DNA from: Enterococcus_K sp051713825 | GTDB taxonomy: Bacteria; Bacillota; Bacilli; Lactobacillales; Enterococcaceae | Assembly (NCBI RefSeq): GCF_051713825.1 | Contig: NZ_JBIOQR010000001.1 | Span: 2,976,001-3,040,000, forward strand | Length of the DNA stretch: 64,000 nucleotides | Direction: 5' to 3' | Shown here: one piece after another, positions 33,643-41,851 of the stretch | Layout: each line of letters starts with the position of its first letter | Numbering within the stretch: position 1 is the stretch's first letter | Notes under the pieces: model-generated | Told to the model about the DNA's origin: nothing | Databases searched by the model: none | Seen by the model: the letters and a program-made list of their open reading frames with translations, nothing else | Position numbers and translations under genes: made by a program

Positions 33643-36360
33643 TTAATGGAAGATATGACTCTCGTGTGAAACCTTCGTCAATTTCTTCATTTGTGTTTCA
33701 ATATATGGATAGAACCAAACCCCGACAATCGCAAAAACAATCATTAGAATAACCATAATCCAGATATCTTTTGTTGCATTCGCCCAGTAGATTCCACCAG
33801 CCGATTCTCTTAATAAATTAACCGCATGCGTAAAGGGTAGGAAAGGATTAATCATTTGGAAGAATTTTCCAGATACTTGAATCGGATAATTCCCACCCCC
33901 ACCAGAGATGGAAAGCACCAAGATAATAATCGCGATGCCCTTCCCGACATTGCCAAAGAGCGCTACTAAAACATAAACCATCATCATAAATGTCAAAGCA
34001 ATCAATAGACCAAAGAGCACACTATAGACCGGATGACGAACATCCACTCCAATTAAGAAATAATTTCCTAATGTAACAATCAACCCTTGAGCAAGTCCCA
34101 TGGTTAAGAAGGTCAACATACGTGCTGAAAATTGTTCACGTTTGCTGTATTTGTGTTTGTCTTTTTCTTTTAAGAAATAGTCCGTCGTTGCAATACTTGA
34201 GAACAAGACAGCCCCAACCCACAAACAAAGAGCCGTATAGAACGGGGTACTTGCAGAGCCGTTATTAGCAATTGGGTACAATTGATTTGTATGCAGCTCA
34301 ACAGGTTTGGTAAAGAAATCACTTTCTTTGTTCGCATCGAGCTTCAAAAGTTTGATGACTTGACCAAGGTCTACTTCACTTTCCCCTTTACGAATAGCAT
34401 CTGCCGCTTTTCTGACTCCTGATTTGATACTTGGCCAATCGTTGTTAATTAAATCCGTCGCCTTCGTCAAAGCACTCTCAACAACAGGCATCTTATCATT
34501 TAGCGTATCTAAGGTAGTTGTGATTTCTTTTTCTAATCCAGGCCAATCATTCTCTATAAAATCAGCAGCTAAGCCTAGTTTATCCTCTAAAATTGGTAGT
34601 TCATTGTTATATAAATCCGCCCCCTTATTAATACCATTAACAATCTCATCCATATGACCATTCAACATCACATTAGCATCATGAATTTCTTGATGAATGG
34701 CTGGCATCTGTTTTTGATATTTTTCCAAAATATCAATGGCGTTACTGACTGTTTTAGCCGTAGATGATAATAAAGAATCAAAATCAATTTTTTGTGCTTT
34801 GGCTAGCAGATCATCCGCATTTTTTAAAGTCGCTAAGCTTTTATCAAGTACACTCGAAATTTTTGCACTAATCGCATCCGCATCAATCCCCGAAACGATT
34901 GAATTGACGGAGCCAGCGAATGCGTTGATATCACTCAAAAGAGTTAATAAACCATCTACATTTAACGCATCAGGTCCTGCAGAAACAATCCCATCTATAC
35001 GGGTTTTCATTCCTGAAATTAATGTTTTTAAGTTATTCAAGCTAGCAATTTGATTGCTCAAATCTGGTCCCTCTGGTAAGCCTTGAATCTTTTCAAATAA
35101 CGCAATCAAATCATCAATTGCGGTGATTTGGTTACCTAATTTTTCTGAAAAACTAGATAATGCAGAAATAACCGCTGCCTTTTCATCATCAGTTAGTTGA
35201 TTGTCACTAATCACTTCTTGTAACTCTCCGGTAATGGACACCACATCAGAAGAGACATCGCCTAAAGTTTCTAGTGTCACCTTCACACTTGTGGTAATCC
35301 CTGGCAGTGCTTGTTGAAACTGTCCAAGCGCATCACTTGTTGTTTTAGACAAATCACTTGCCTGATTGCCTAATTCTTTAATATTAGGCAAGGCTGTTTG
35401 GACCTGTTGAATAATCTTTAAGCCTGTTTTAGCTTCCCCAATTCCTTCATTCATTGTTTGTTCAATCGAATCAAAATCACTGTCTACCTCTGCCAATTGT
35501 TTCCCCGCATTTTGAATCTCAGGAATTTTCTCTTGTAAGGTCAAGATAATCGATGCTTGTTCTTTAATTTGTGGCATTTTATCGTTCAATGACACCAACT
35601 TTTTGCCCATCTCGTCAACTTTAGGAATATATTCAACAAACTCATTCGCTTTTGCTAATTTTTCTTTTAGTTCAGGCATTTTGTTATTTAACTCAACCAC
35701 TTCTTTGGTATAACCATCAATTTTATCTAAATCTTTGTCTGTTGAAAGAATCATGTTTTTGACTTTGGTGATGCTGACCAGATTGCTATCCAAATCGTAA
35801 CCAATTTCATTAAAGACCTTGATTAAAGTTGAACTTGCCGTTTTTGTAAACTCATCCGTAATTTGGGCCTGTAAAGAACTAGCTCCTTTATCGGCAATCT
35901 TTGGTGCAATGGCGTTGATTTTTTCGTTAATAGAATAGTCAATCGTTGGTTTTTTTATCTCCCCAGTAGTAAAACTAAGCAAATCCTTCGAGAAATCTTT
36001 TGGCAAATAAATTCCTGCATAATACTTACCTGATTTAACTCCCTCGTCTAATTCTGCTTTTGAATCAACGAATTGCCAACCTAACTGTTTGTTCTTATGG
36101 AGGCTTTTCATCACCTCATCACCGATTCCTACCTCTTTATCTTGAAAGGTTGTCGGTTCGTCTGCACTATAGACAGCTATCGGTAGTTCGCCGGTATTGG
36201 CATAGGGATCCCACAAAGCTTTTATATTAAACCAAGCATATAATGAGGGGATAATCATCAACGCAATAATCAATAATGTAGCGATTGGATTTTTCACTAT
36301 TCGTTTCCAGTCTAGTACGAATAATTTTAATGTATTTTTGATATGTTTCACTTCAGACAC
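33643..36360 (-). CDS. YhgE/Pip family membrane protein
   Basis: A 905-residue protein of the family that includes the enterococcal and lactococcal phage infection protein Pip, an outer receptor for DNA injection by some phages. One transmembrane helix near residues 22-44 is followed by a large extracellular part (about 45-690), much of it predicted coiled coil with recurring blocks such as LNDKMPQIKEQ, LNDKMPVVESALTKATDLINNDWP, and then five or six helices of the ABC-2 permease type (about 700-890). Native function is unknown; related proteins occur beside type VII secretion genes, none of which is seen here. Confidence 0.85.
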   Translation of the reverse strand: MSEVKHIKNTLKLFVLDWKRIVKNPIATLLIIALMIIPSLYAWFNIKALWDPYANTGELPIAVYSADEPTTFQDKEVGIGDEVMKSLHKNKQLGWQFVDSKAELDEGVKSGKYYAGIYLPKDFSKDLLSFTTGEIKKPTIDYSINEKINAIAPKIADKGASSLQAQITDEFTKTASSTLIKVFNEIGYDLDSNLVSITKVKNMILSTDKDLDKIDGYTKEVVELNNKMPELKEKLAKANEFVEYIPKVDEMGKKLVSLNDKMPQIKEQASIILTLQEKIPEIQNAGKQLAEVDSDFDSIEQTMNEGIGEAKTGLKIIQQVQTALPNIKELGNQASDLSKTTSDALGQFQQALPGITTSVKVTLETLGDVSSDVVSITGELQEVISDNQLTDDEKAAVISALSSFSEKLGNQITAIDDLIALFEKIQGLPEGPDLSNQIASLNNLKTLISGMKTRIDGIVSAGPDALNVDGLLTLLSDINAFAGSVNSIVSGIDADAISAKISSVLDKSLATLKNADDLLAKAQKIDFDSLLSSTAKTVSNAIDILEKYQKQMPAIHQEIHDANVMLNGHMDEIVNGINKGADLYNNELPILEDKLGLAADFIENDWPGLEKEITTTLDTLNDKMPVVESALTKATDLINNDWPSIKSGVRKAADAIRKGESEVDLGQVIKLLKLDANKESDFFTKPVELHTNQLYPIANNGSASTPFYTALCLWVGAVLFSSIATTDYFLKEKDKHKYSKREQFSARMLTFLTMGLAQGLIVTLGNYFLIGVDVRHPVYSVLFGLLIALTFMMMVYVLVALFGNVGKGIAIIILVLSISGGGGNYPIQVSGKFFQMINPFLPFTHAVNLLRESAGGIYWANATKDIWIMVILMIVFAIVGVWFYPYIETQMKKLTKVSHESHIFH

Positions 36361-36445
36361 ATCCTTCGTGCATTTTCATTAGCTGAACTACTTTACCATG
36401 TTTTTTTCAGTGAATGCAATCGAGAACCACCGAGAATATGGCTTT

Positions 36446-36475
36446 TTTTTGACAGATAAGAATAACTGTCAAAAA
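36446..36475. repeat. Perfect inverted repeat upstream of the YhgE/Pip gene
   Basis: TTTTTGACAG and CTGTCAAAAA, ten-base arms with a ten-base AT-rich spacer. It lies some 90-115 bases upstream of the start codon and just before a possible promoter (TTGCAT, 18 bases, TAAAGT). It looks like a repressor operator; there is no T tract suited to a terminator. Confidence 0.45.
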
Positions 36476-36586
36476 TGAGACCCTTTACAAAAAAGAAACC
36501 TTAAATATTTATTAAAATAACTCTTCTTAATTTACTTTACCACTCTTCATCAAGAAAGAGTATTGGAACGAATCGCGGGTTTCCTT

Positions 36587-36634
36587 TAATTCAAAAACTC
36601 GCATTAAGTCGCTCGATTTTTGAATTTTTTAGCC
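36587..36634 (+). terminator. Orphan plus-strand terminator-like hairpin
   Basis: AATTCAAAAA pairs with TTTTTGAATT (plus TCG/CGA inside), followed by a T run on the plus strand only. No plus-strand gene precedes it between 36361 and 36587, so it may end a small RNA. The remainder of 36361-36728 shows nothing else that I can support. Confidence 0.4.
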
Positions 36635-36724
36635 GCTTACCTTAGAAGTAATTAGTCAAAAAAAACTACATCACCAGTCAAATCCAACTGATGACGCATG
36701 TTCTTTGATGAAACTCTTTTTAAA

Positions 36725-36759
36725 AGGATGAGACCAAACTTGCCTAAAGCCCTTTGTCT
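36725..36759 (-). terminator. Weak terminator after the 104-residue gene
   Basis: Minus strand: GAGACAAAG region pairs with TTTGGTCTC (one bulge) and is followed by ATCCTTTT. Short T tract, so weak. Confidence 0.35.
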
Positions 36760-37074
36760 CTACAACAATCCTTTTGCTCCTAAGAATTTATCCACTAATT
36801 TCTCTAACGCCTGCTGCAATTTTTCTGGTTCTTCTTCACTAGACAGTCGAACATTAGGGACAACTTCGGTATCAATAAACTTTAGAGGCTGTATCTCATC
36901 GCCTACATCCAGGGTAATTTGTGGGTGATAGGTTTTATCCCCACAAGGGCCTAAGAGAATATAGGCCATCTCATAACGATTTTCATCTATTTGACGTAAC
37001 CGATAATAGCCCATCTCGATAAATTCGAATTCATTAAAATTTTCGTTTAGTAGCTGCCATGTTTTCTTATCCAT
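36760..37074 (-). CDS. Hypothetical protein, 104 residues
   Basis: I do not recognise this protein. It is a small soluble, acidic protein without membrane segments, beginning MDKKTWQLLNENFNEFEF and containing GYYRLRQIDENRYEMAYILLGPCGD, a beta-rich middle (YHPQITLDVGDEI) and a helical C-terminus with EEPEKLQQALEKLVDKFLG. It starts three bases after the stop of the upstream oxidoreductase gene on the same strand, so the two are almost certainly cotranscribed and perhaps functionally linked. Confidence 0.75.
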   Translation of the reverse strand: MDKKTWQLLNENFNEFEFIEMGYYRLRQIDENRYEMAYILLGPCGDKTYHPQITLDVGDEIQPLKFIDTEVVPNVRLSSEEEPEKLQQALEKLVDKFLGAKGLL

Positions 37075-37077
37075 GCT

Positions 37078-38037
37078 TTACGCCATCTCCACATTTTTTT
37101 CCTTTTGTATAATCAGTTTACCAGCTGTTGGATGTCCCTCTATCTCTTGGTGGGCACGTACGACACTTGCTAGAGTAAAGGGGAGTACCTCAGCTACCTT
37201 GATATTCAACTGTCCTGTTTCATAAGCAGACAGTAGTCCTTTAAATGCTTCTCTATCTGCATATTCTTTTTTTGGTTGAAAATAAATGTACGTCCCCTGT
37301 TTTGTCCGCTTGTCCTCTTCTGGTAAGCTGTTCAACGCCACATAGGTCCCCATCTCTTTCATAATTTCCATGCCATTTTTGGCTGTTCTACTGCCTTTAG
37401 TGGCATCAATAACGATATCTGCACGATTAGAGAATACTTTTCCTGCGTCCTCTTTATCGTAGGCAACAAACGCATCCACACCTAAGCTTTTTACAAATTC
37501 TGCATTTCTAGAAGAAGCACTCGCTAAAACCTGATTGCCATTAGCCTTTAATAGCTGTACAAGAACGGAACCAACACCACCTGAGGCACCTTGTATCATG
37601 ACCACGGCTTCTTTTTTTATTTTGAGTTCTTGATATAAAATATTATATGCTGCAATTCCAACAGTTGGTATAGCAGCGGCTTCAGCGATTGACATGTTTT
37701 CAGGTCGTTTGATGGCTTTTTTGGCAGGTAGCACAACTTCTTCTCCATAAGTTCCTGAAATCGGGTAAATAATCACCGCATCTCCCACTTTGAACTCAGT
37801 CACTTCATCTCCAACCTCTGTCACAACTCCTGTCCCATCATGACCCAAGACATAAGGAAATTTCACTGGCTGAACTTCTCTCATTAGACCACTTCTTACC
37901 TGACTATCATAAGGATTAATCCCAAATGCTTCGATTGCTACTCGAATATGTTCTGACTTAACTTCTCTTGGCTGTGCATCAATCAGTGTAAAAACATCCT
38001 CAGCCTTACCATAATCCTTCATTGCAAATCGTTTCAT
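37078..38037 (-). CDS. Zinc-free NADP-dependent alcohol dehydrogenase-like oxidoreductase
   Basis: A 319-residue medium-chain dehydrogenase/reductase of the quinone oxidoreductase group. The GroES-like N-terminal half has YVLGHDGTGVVTEVGDEV (about 60-77); the Rossmann half has the NADP loop IQGASGGVGSVLVQLLKA (about 147-164). The zinc-ligand cysteines of true alcohol dehydrogenases are missing, so it should reduce enones or quinones. It heads a two-gene unit with the 104-residue protein. Substrate unknown. Confidence 0.85.
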   Translation of the reverse strand: MKRFAMKDYGKAEDVFTLIDAQPREVKSEHIRVAIEAFGINPYDSQVRSGLMREVQPVKFPYVLGHDGTGVVTEVGDEVTEFKVGDAVIIYPISGTYGEEVVLPAKKAIKRPENMSIAEAAAIPTVGIAAYNILYQELKIKKEAVVMIQGASGGVGSVLVQLLKANGNQVLASASSRNAEFVKSLGVDAFVAYDKEDAGKVFSNRADIVIDATKGSRTAKNGMEIMKEMGTYVALNSLPEEDKRTKQGTYIYFQPKKEYADREAFKGLLSAYETGQLNIKVAEVLPFTLASVVRAHQEIEGHPTAGKLIIQKEKNVEMA

Positions 38038-38155
38038 TGATTCTCACACTCCTTACTTCTAATGTACGTCAAACAACTGAATTTAACCAAAAATTCGACA
38101 GCTATACCTGCACTTTCTTTTACTTATTGTCTTGCACAAAATTTACGAACATCAT

Positions 38156-38917
38156 TTAAAAGAACTCAAATAGCTGTTGATAATAAGGAATTTCTTTTGG
38201 TTTACTCCCCAAAAGTGTAACGGCACCCTTGCTGTTATTCTGATTTAATTGTTGTTTTTCTTGTAATAAATGTTGTAATTGTCTAGCCACTCCTTGGTAG
38301 CCCGTATGAACAGAGATATTCGTTGTAAGATACGTTCTAATTTCTTTTTCCAAAAATGGGTAGTGTGTGCAGCCCAACACCACACCTTCCAACTCTTTGT
38401 CTTGATACTTACCCAAAAACTCATCTAGTAACTGGCTCAATAACTGTGGCTGATTCATCCCCGATTCAACATATTCTGCTAATCCAGGGCAAGCAACTGA
38501 GTGAATCGTATGCGTATGCGCGTATTTTGTCACCATCTTCTGATATTTTGGCAAATTCATCGTTAACTGTGTGCCCAGCACAAGAATGTGTTTTTCTCCT
38601 TGATCAATTGCTTCCTTTAGCGCAGGCTCGATACCAATAATTGGTAACTCTGGATAGTCTCTTATCAGTCTTTCTTTGGCCGCACTCGTCGCTGTATTAC
38701 AAGCGATGACGATGGCTTTGACATTCTTGGTCAGAAGATAATCGACAATTTCTTTTGAGCGATTATACACCTCTTCTATCGTTTTATCTCCATAAGGTGC
38801 ATGAAGAGAGTCGCCATAAAAAATAAACTGTTCATTTGGTAATAATTGACTTAATTTTTTTAGTGTACTAATCCCACCAACGCCTGAGTCAAACACACCG
38901 ATTGGCTGTACATTCAT
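38156..38917 (-). CDS. murI: Glutamate racemase
   Basis: A 253-residue cofactor-independent racemase making D-glutamate for peptidoglycan. PIGVFDSGVGGISTLKKL (residues 5-22), YGDSLHAPYGDK (34-45), the catalytic Cys73 in ACNTATS and the second Cys near 184 in GCTHYPFL are all present. It is a little shorter than the usual 265-275 residues. It stands alone, divergent from the S14 gene, and shares the peptidoglycan theme with alr, murF and ddl further on. Whether it is the main or a second racemase cannot be told from the window. Confidence 0.9.
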   Translation of the reverse strand: MNVQPIGVFDSGVGGISTLKKLSQLLPNEQFIFYGDSLHAPYGDKTIEEVYNRSKEIVDYLLTKNVKAIVIACNTATSAAKERLIRDYPELPIIGIEPALKEAIDQGEKHILVLGTQLTMNLPKYQKMVTKYAHTHTIHSVACPGLAEYVESGMNQPQLLSQLLDEFLGKYQDKELEGVVLGCTHYPFLEKEIRTYLTTNISVHTGYQGVARQLQHLLQEKQQLNQNNSKGAVTLLGSKPKEIPYYQQLFEFF

Positions 38918-38973
38918 ACTTTTCCCTCACTTTACAAACAGATAAATTGCACTTTCCTATAAAAAATGATATC

Positions 38974-39011
38974 TTTACCAAGTAAATCGGAACCCTTTTG
39001 ATTTACCGCTC
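38974..39011. promoter_or_regulatory. Overlapping dyads between murI and rpsN, possible metal-regulator site
   Basis: TTTACCAAGTAAA (38974-38986) is an inverted repeat, and GTAAATC inside it also pairs with GATTTAC after eleven bases. Zinc-free S14 genes are commonly repressed by zinc sensors (Zur or AdcR). The dyads resemble but do not match a published box exactly. Confidence 0.35.
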
Positions 39012-39046
39012 AATTTGTTTGCCACTAAACGAAAAGGAGTCAGTAG

Positions 39047-39316
39047 ATGGCTAAAAAATCGAAAATGGCAAAGTTTAAAAAACAACAAAAAATCATTCAA
39101 GACTACGCAGCAATTAGAGCTGAATTAAAAGCGGATAAGGACTACGAGGGTCTTCGAAAACTACCTTTGAATGCAAATCCGACTCGCTTAAAAAATCGGG
39201 ACTCTATTGATGGTCGTCCACGTGGATACATGAGGAAGTTTGGCCTATCCCGCATTCAATTTAGAGAACTTGCGCGAAAAGGGCAGATTCCTGGGGTAAC
39301 CAAAGCAAGCTGGTGA
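39047..39316 (+). CDS. rpsN: 30S ribosomal protein S14, zinc-free form
   Basis: An 89-residue S14 with the C-terminal signature RPRGYMRKFGLSRIQFRELARKGQIPGVTKASW. It has no cysteine, so it lacks the zinc knuckle of the 61-residue S14 in the main ribosomal operon of this group. Such isolated long S14 genes are usually a spare copy made under zinc limitation to free zinc. AAAAGGAG lies seven bases before the ATG. It is monocistronic, ending in a short repeat copy and a terminator. Confidence 0.93.
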   Translation: MAKKSKMAKFKKQQKIIQDYAAIRAELKADKDYEGLRKLPLNANPTRLKNRDSIDGRPRGYMRKFGLSRIQFRELARKGQIPGVTKASW

Positions 39317-39338
39317 GTCCTGCGATAAAATAGTAAAA

Positions 39339-39404
39339 GGTTGGAACAGGCATCTTTCATTCCGAGAACCAGACAGGTACCCGACTCACCGTTTATTCGG
39401 ATAA
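39339..39404 (+). repeat. Modular intergenic repeat, copy 4 (minimal form)
   Basis: Only head and tail: GGTTGGAACAGG, TTCCGAGAACCAGACAGG, TACCCGACTCACCG and TTTATTCGGATAA, with none of the A, B or 155-base modules. It seems to show the core of the element, into which modules were added in the long copies. It leads straight into the ACATAAC terminator hairpin. Confidence 0.7.
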
Positions 39405-39456
39405 TGGCTCGTGAGACATAACTAATTGGGTTATGTTACACGAGCCTTTTTTTTTA
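39405..39456. terminator. Bidirectional terminator after rpsN
   Basis: GGCTCGTG with CACGAGCC and inner ACATAAC/GTTATGT, followed by eight T on the plus strand. Confidence 0.85.
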
Positions 39457-39467
39457 TGATAGACGTA

Positions 39468-39755
39468 TTATTCAAACGAAATGAACTGGTCTCCTTGAAA
39501 CCTAAGTGCCCCTCGGACTGGCGGTTCTAAACGAATATACACCTCATGGGGAACCTGATAAACCGTTTCAATATCACGAAGTTGAAAAACAATATGGTAG
39601 CGATTGATTCCCTCTATCTCTGTAGCATACTTTTTCACCACTAAACCATAAATTTCTTCTATGGGATTCTTCAGCTGATTTTTCCACCCTCTGACACCCT
39701 TTATAACAAATAAGATAAAAACTATTCCAATCGCACTAATCACTAGATAAGCCAT
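39468..39755 (-). CDS. DUF2500-like single-pass membrane protein
   Basis: A 95-residue protein: a transmembrane helix at about 3-21, then a small beta-rich domain with VVKKYATEIEGINRYHIVFQL and the end GALRFQGDQFISFE, which matches the DUF2500 pattern (a soluble beta domain ending in a TxxFQGxxFxxF-like motif). Function unknown. It follows mazF by about 60 bases on the same strand and may share the alr-mazF transcript. Confidence 0.65.
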   Translation of the reverse strand: MAYLVISAIGIVFILFVIKGVRGWKNQLKNPIEEIYGLVVKKYATEIEGINRYHIVFQLRDIETVYQVPHEVYIRLEPPVRGALRFQGDQFISFE

Positions 39756-39817
39756 TTTCTTTTCTCCTAGTTCAATTTTTTCTATAGAAAAAGTGAGACC
39801 AAAGCCTCACTCCTTCT

Positions 39818-40225
39818 TTATGTATGACTTGTTTTAGATCCCTGTCCATGCGTTTTCTCATGTCCATGATGGCCATGAGTGGTTGGTTCGATACCGATAC
39901 TAATTCGTAAAGCACGATCCACTCCATTCATGATTTTTGCATCTAAATGACACACTTTTTCTTTCAAACGACTTTTATCGATTGTTCGTATTTGTTCAAG
40001 TAAAATGACAGAGTCTCTATCAATGCCATCTTTACTTGCCTTAATTCCAATGTGAGTAGGCAACTTAGGCTTAGCCATTTTTGCGGTAATAGCAGCAATA
40101 ATGACTGTCGGACTAAAATGGTTCCCTAAATTATTTTGAATAATTACAACAGGTCTTATTCCACCTTGCTCCGAACCAACAACTGGTGAAAGATCTGCAA
40201 AATAAATATCACCACGTTTTACCAT
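39818..40225 (-). CDS. MazF/NdoA-type endoribonuclease with His-rich tail, no antitoxin gene
   Basis: A 135-residue protein. Residues 1-112 are a standard NdoA/PemK/MazF toxin: VKRGDIYFADLSPVVGSEQGGIRPVVIIQNN, the catalytic Arg and Thr in the GGIRP and IIAAIT motifs, and ILLEQIRTIDKSRL. The last 20 residues (HGHHGHEKTHGQGSKTSH and one more) are an added tail with six His, which Bacillus NdoA lacks. In Bacillus an antitoxin gene sits between alr and the toxin; here only 11 bases separate alr from the toxin and no antitoxin frame fits. It is likely expressed with alr. Confidence 0.88.
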   Translation of the reverse strand: MVKRGDIYFADLSPVVGSEQGGIRPVVIIQNNLGNHFSPTVIIAAITAKMAKPKLPTHIGIKASKDGIDRDSVILLEQIRTIDKSRLKEKVCHLDAKIMNGVDRALRISIGIEPTTHGHHGHEKTHGQGSKTSHT

Positions 40226-40236
40226 TAGCTTCTCCT

Positions 40237-41358
40237 TTATATCTCATATATTCTAGGCACACGAGCCGAAATCGTACATGCAACTTCATAATGAATGGTG
40301 CCTAATTGATTTGCCACATCTTGTATGTGTATCTCTTGCCCAGTATTCTGACCGATAAGCGTAACCTTCGTCCCCACAGGATACGCTCGTGGCAACCGAA
40401 TCATTAGTTGGTCCATACACACTCTTCCCACGATTTCACAACGTTCTCCTTCAACTAACAGATGAAAACCTTGCATCTTTCGTAGCCAACCATCTGCATA
40501 TCCGATTGGGACTGTCCCAATCCACTCAACCTCGGGTGTGACATACGTCTTACCGTAGCCAATCCCCTCAGCTTTTGGCACTTGCTTCACTTGGATAAGT
40601 GCTGAAACCAACTCCAAAGCCGGTTGTAACTGATACGGTGCTTCCAGAGCGTTTCCAGATGGATTCATTCCGTACATCGCAACACCATAACGCACTAGAT
40701 TGCCAATACCCGCTTCATGCCACAAAGCGGTTGCGCTATTACTCGTATGAACAAAACGTGGCTTATAGGGCAACTCTTCAAGAATTCCTATAAATCGTGT
40801 CTCTTGTTGTTGCCAATAGCTATCCTCAGCTTGATCGGCAGTTGAAAAATGAGTAAAAATCCCTTCCCACTGGCTGCTTTTTGAGCGATCAATCAGCTGA
40901 ATTGCCTCATTCACTTCCTCAGAAGAACGAAAGCCAATTCGGCCCATGCCTGTATCAACTTTTAGATGAATCTTTAACTTGTTTGTCAAAGTCGATTGAC
41001 TCAACAGTTCAAGTGTTATTTTTAGAGCTTCCATCGTCCCAACTGTAACCGATAAATCATGTGACAAAGCGAGCTCGCTATAACTTGGATCTATTATACT
41101 TAAGATCAACACAGGTTCTATAAAACCGGCCTCACGTAATTCAATGGCTTCATCCAGTGTCGCCACACAAAACCCTGTCGCTCCACCAGCTACTGCAGCC
41201 TTTGCAGCTTCTACCGCCCCATGCCCGTAACCATTTGCTTTTACAACCGCAAACAGCTCCGTCTCTTGTGGTAGGCGGTTGCGTTCATTTCTGACATTTT
41301 CTTCTATTGCTTTTGTATGTATAATCGCTTTTGTTGGTCGATAATTTGCGACAACCAT
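40237..41358 (-). CDS. alr: Alanine racemase
   Basis: A 373-residue PLP enzyme making D-alanine for cell wall and teichoic acids. FAVVKANGYGHGAVEAAK (about 37-54) holds the PLP lysine, KVDTGMGRIGF is near 130, and the second catalytic Tyr lies in GYADGW near 268; CMDQLMIRLP follows. It lies between acpS (16 bases upstream) and mazF, in the acpS-alr-mazF order common in Firmicutes. Its product feeds Ddl, encoded nearby. Confidence 0.96.
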   Translation of the reverse strand: MVVANYRPTKAIIHTKAIEENVRNERNRLPQETELFAVVKANGYGHGAVEAAKAAVAGGATGFCVATLDEAIELREAGFIEPVLILSIIDPSYSELALSHDLSVTVGTMEALKITLELLSQSTLTNKLKIHLKVDTGMGRIGFRSSEEVNEAIQLIDRSKSSQWEGIFTHFSTADQAEDSYWQQQETRFIGILEELPYKPRFVHTSNSATALWHEAGIGNLVRYGVAMYGMNPSGNALEAPYQLQPALELVSALIQVKQVPKAEGIGYGKTYVTPEVEWIGTVPIGYADGWLRKMQGFHLLVEGERCEIVGRVCMDQLMIRLPRAYPVGTKVTLIGQNTGQEIHIQDVANQLGTIHYEVACTISARVPRIYEI

Positions 41359-41374
41359 GCTTCATCCTTCTTTC

Positions 41375-41725
41375 TCAATCCTCCAACAGGATTTGGGCAA
41401 TTGCCACGGTATCTGTATGCGTAATCGTAACAAATACGTTTCCTGTATGTGGAGAGTTTGTAACAATCGGTGCACCAAATTCATTTTTCAGAATCTCAAT
41501 TTGTTGAAAGCTCACTTTCCCAATCCCAGTGCCCCAAGCTTTCGAAAATGCTTCTTTACAAGCATATCGACCAGCCAAAAATTCAATCTGTCGATGTAGT
41601 GTCAAGTCATTAAACAACATCAACTCATTAGTTGTCAACACTCTTGTAGTAAAACTTCTTTTTTCTTTAATAATTCTCTCAATTCTCTTTAATTCAACTG
41701 CATCGATTCCAATACCTTTTATCAT
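41375..41725 (-). CDS. acpS: Holo-[acyl-carrier-protein] synthase
   Basis: A 116-residue enzyme that moves 4'-phosphopantetheine from CoA to acyl carrier protein. MIKGIGIDAVELKRIERI at the start carries the metal-binding Asp; EFLAGRYACKEAFSKAWGTGIG near 46 has the catalytic Glu/Lys; VTITHTDTVAIAQILLE ends it. I start at the ATG at 41725, with GGAG upstream; a TTG at 41743 has no ribosome site. It opens the acpS-alr-mazF unit. Confidence 0.93.
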   Translation of the reverse strand: MIKGIGIDAVELKRIERIIKEKRSFTTRVLTTNELMLFNDLTLHRQIEFLAGRYACKEAFSKAWGTGIGKVSFQQIEILKNEFGAPIVTNSPHTGNVFVTITHTDTVAIAQILLED

Positions 41726-41805
41726 AATTTTTCTTTTCTCCAAAGTTAAGATATCCTTATTCTACCAAAAATAAATAGAAAAACCACTCATAAACCTATA
41801 TATAA

Positions 41806-41847
41806 CAAAAAAGAAAATCTCTCATAAACTTTCGAGAGATTTTCTTC
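41806..41847 (-). terminator. Terminator of cshA
   Basis: AGAAAATCTCTC pairs perfectly with GAGAGATTTTCT around a ten-base loop, then TTTTTTG on the minus strand. Confidence 0.85.
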
Positions 41848-41851
41848 TGGA

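Noticed and set aside
33643..36360. A prophage signal from the phage infection protein
   Set aside because: The gene is a host membrane protein of the YhgE/Pip family and no phage genes lie around it.
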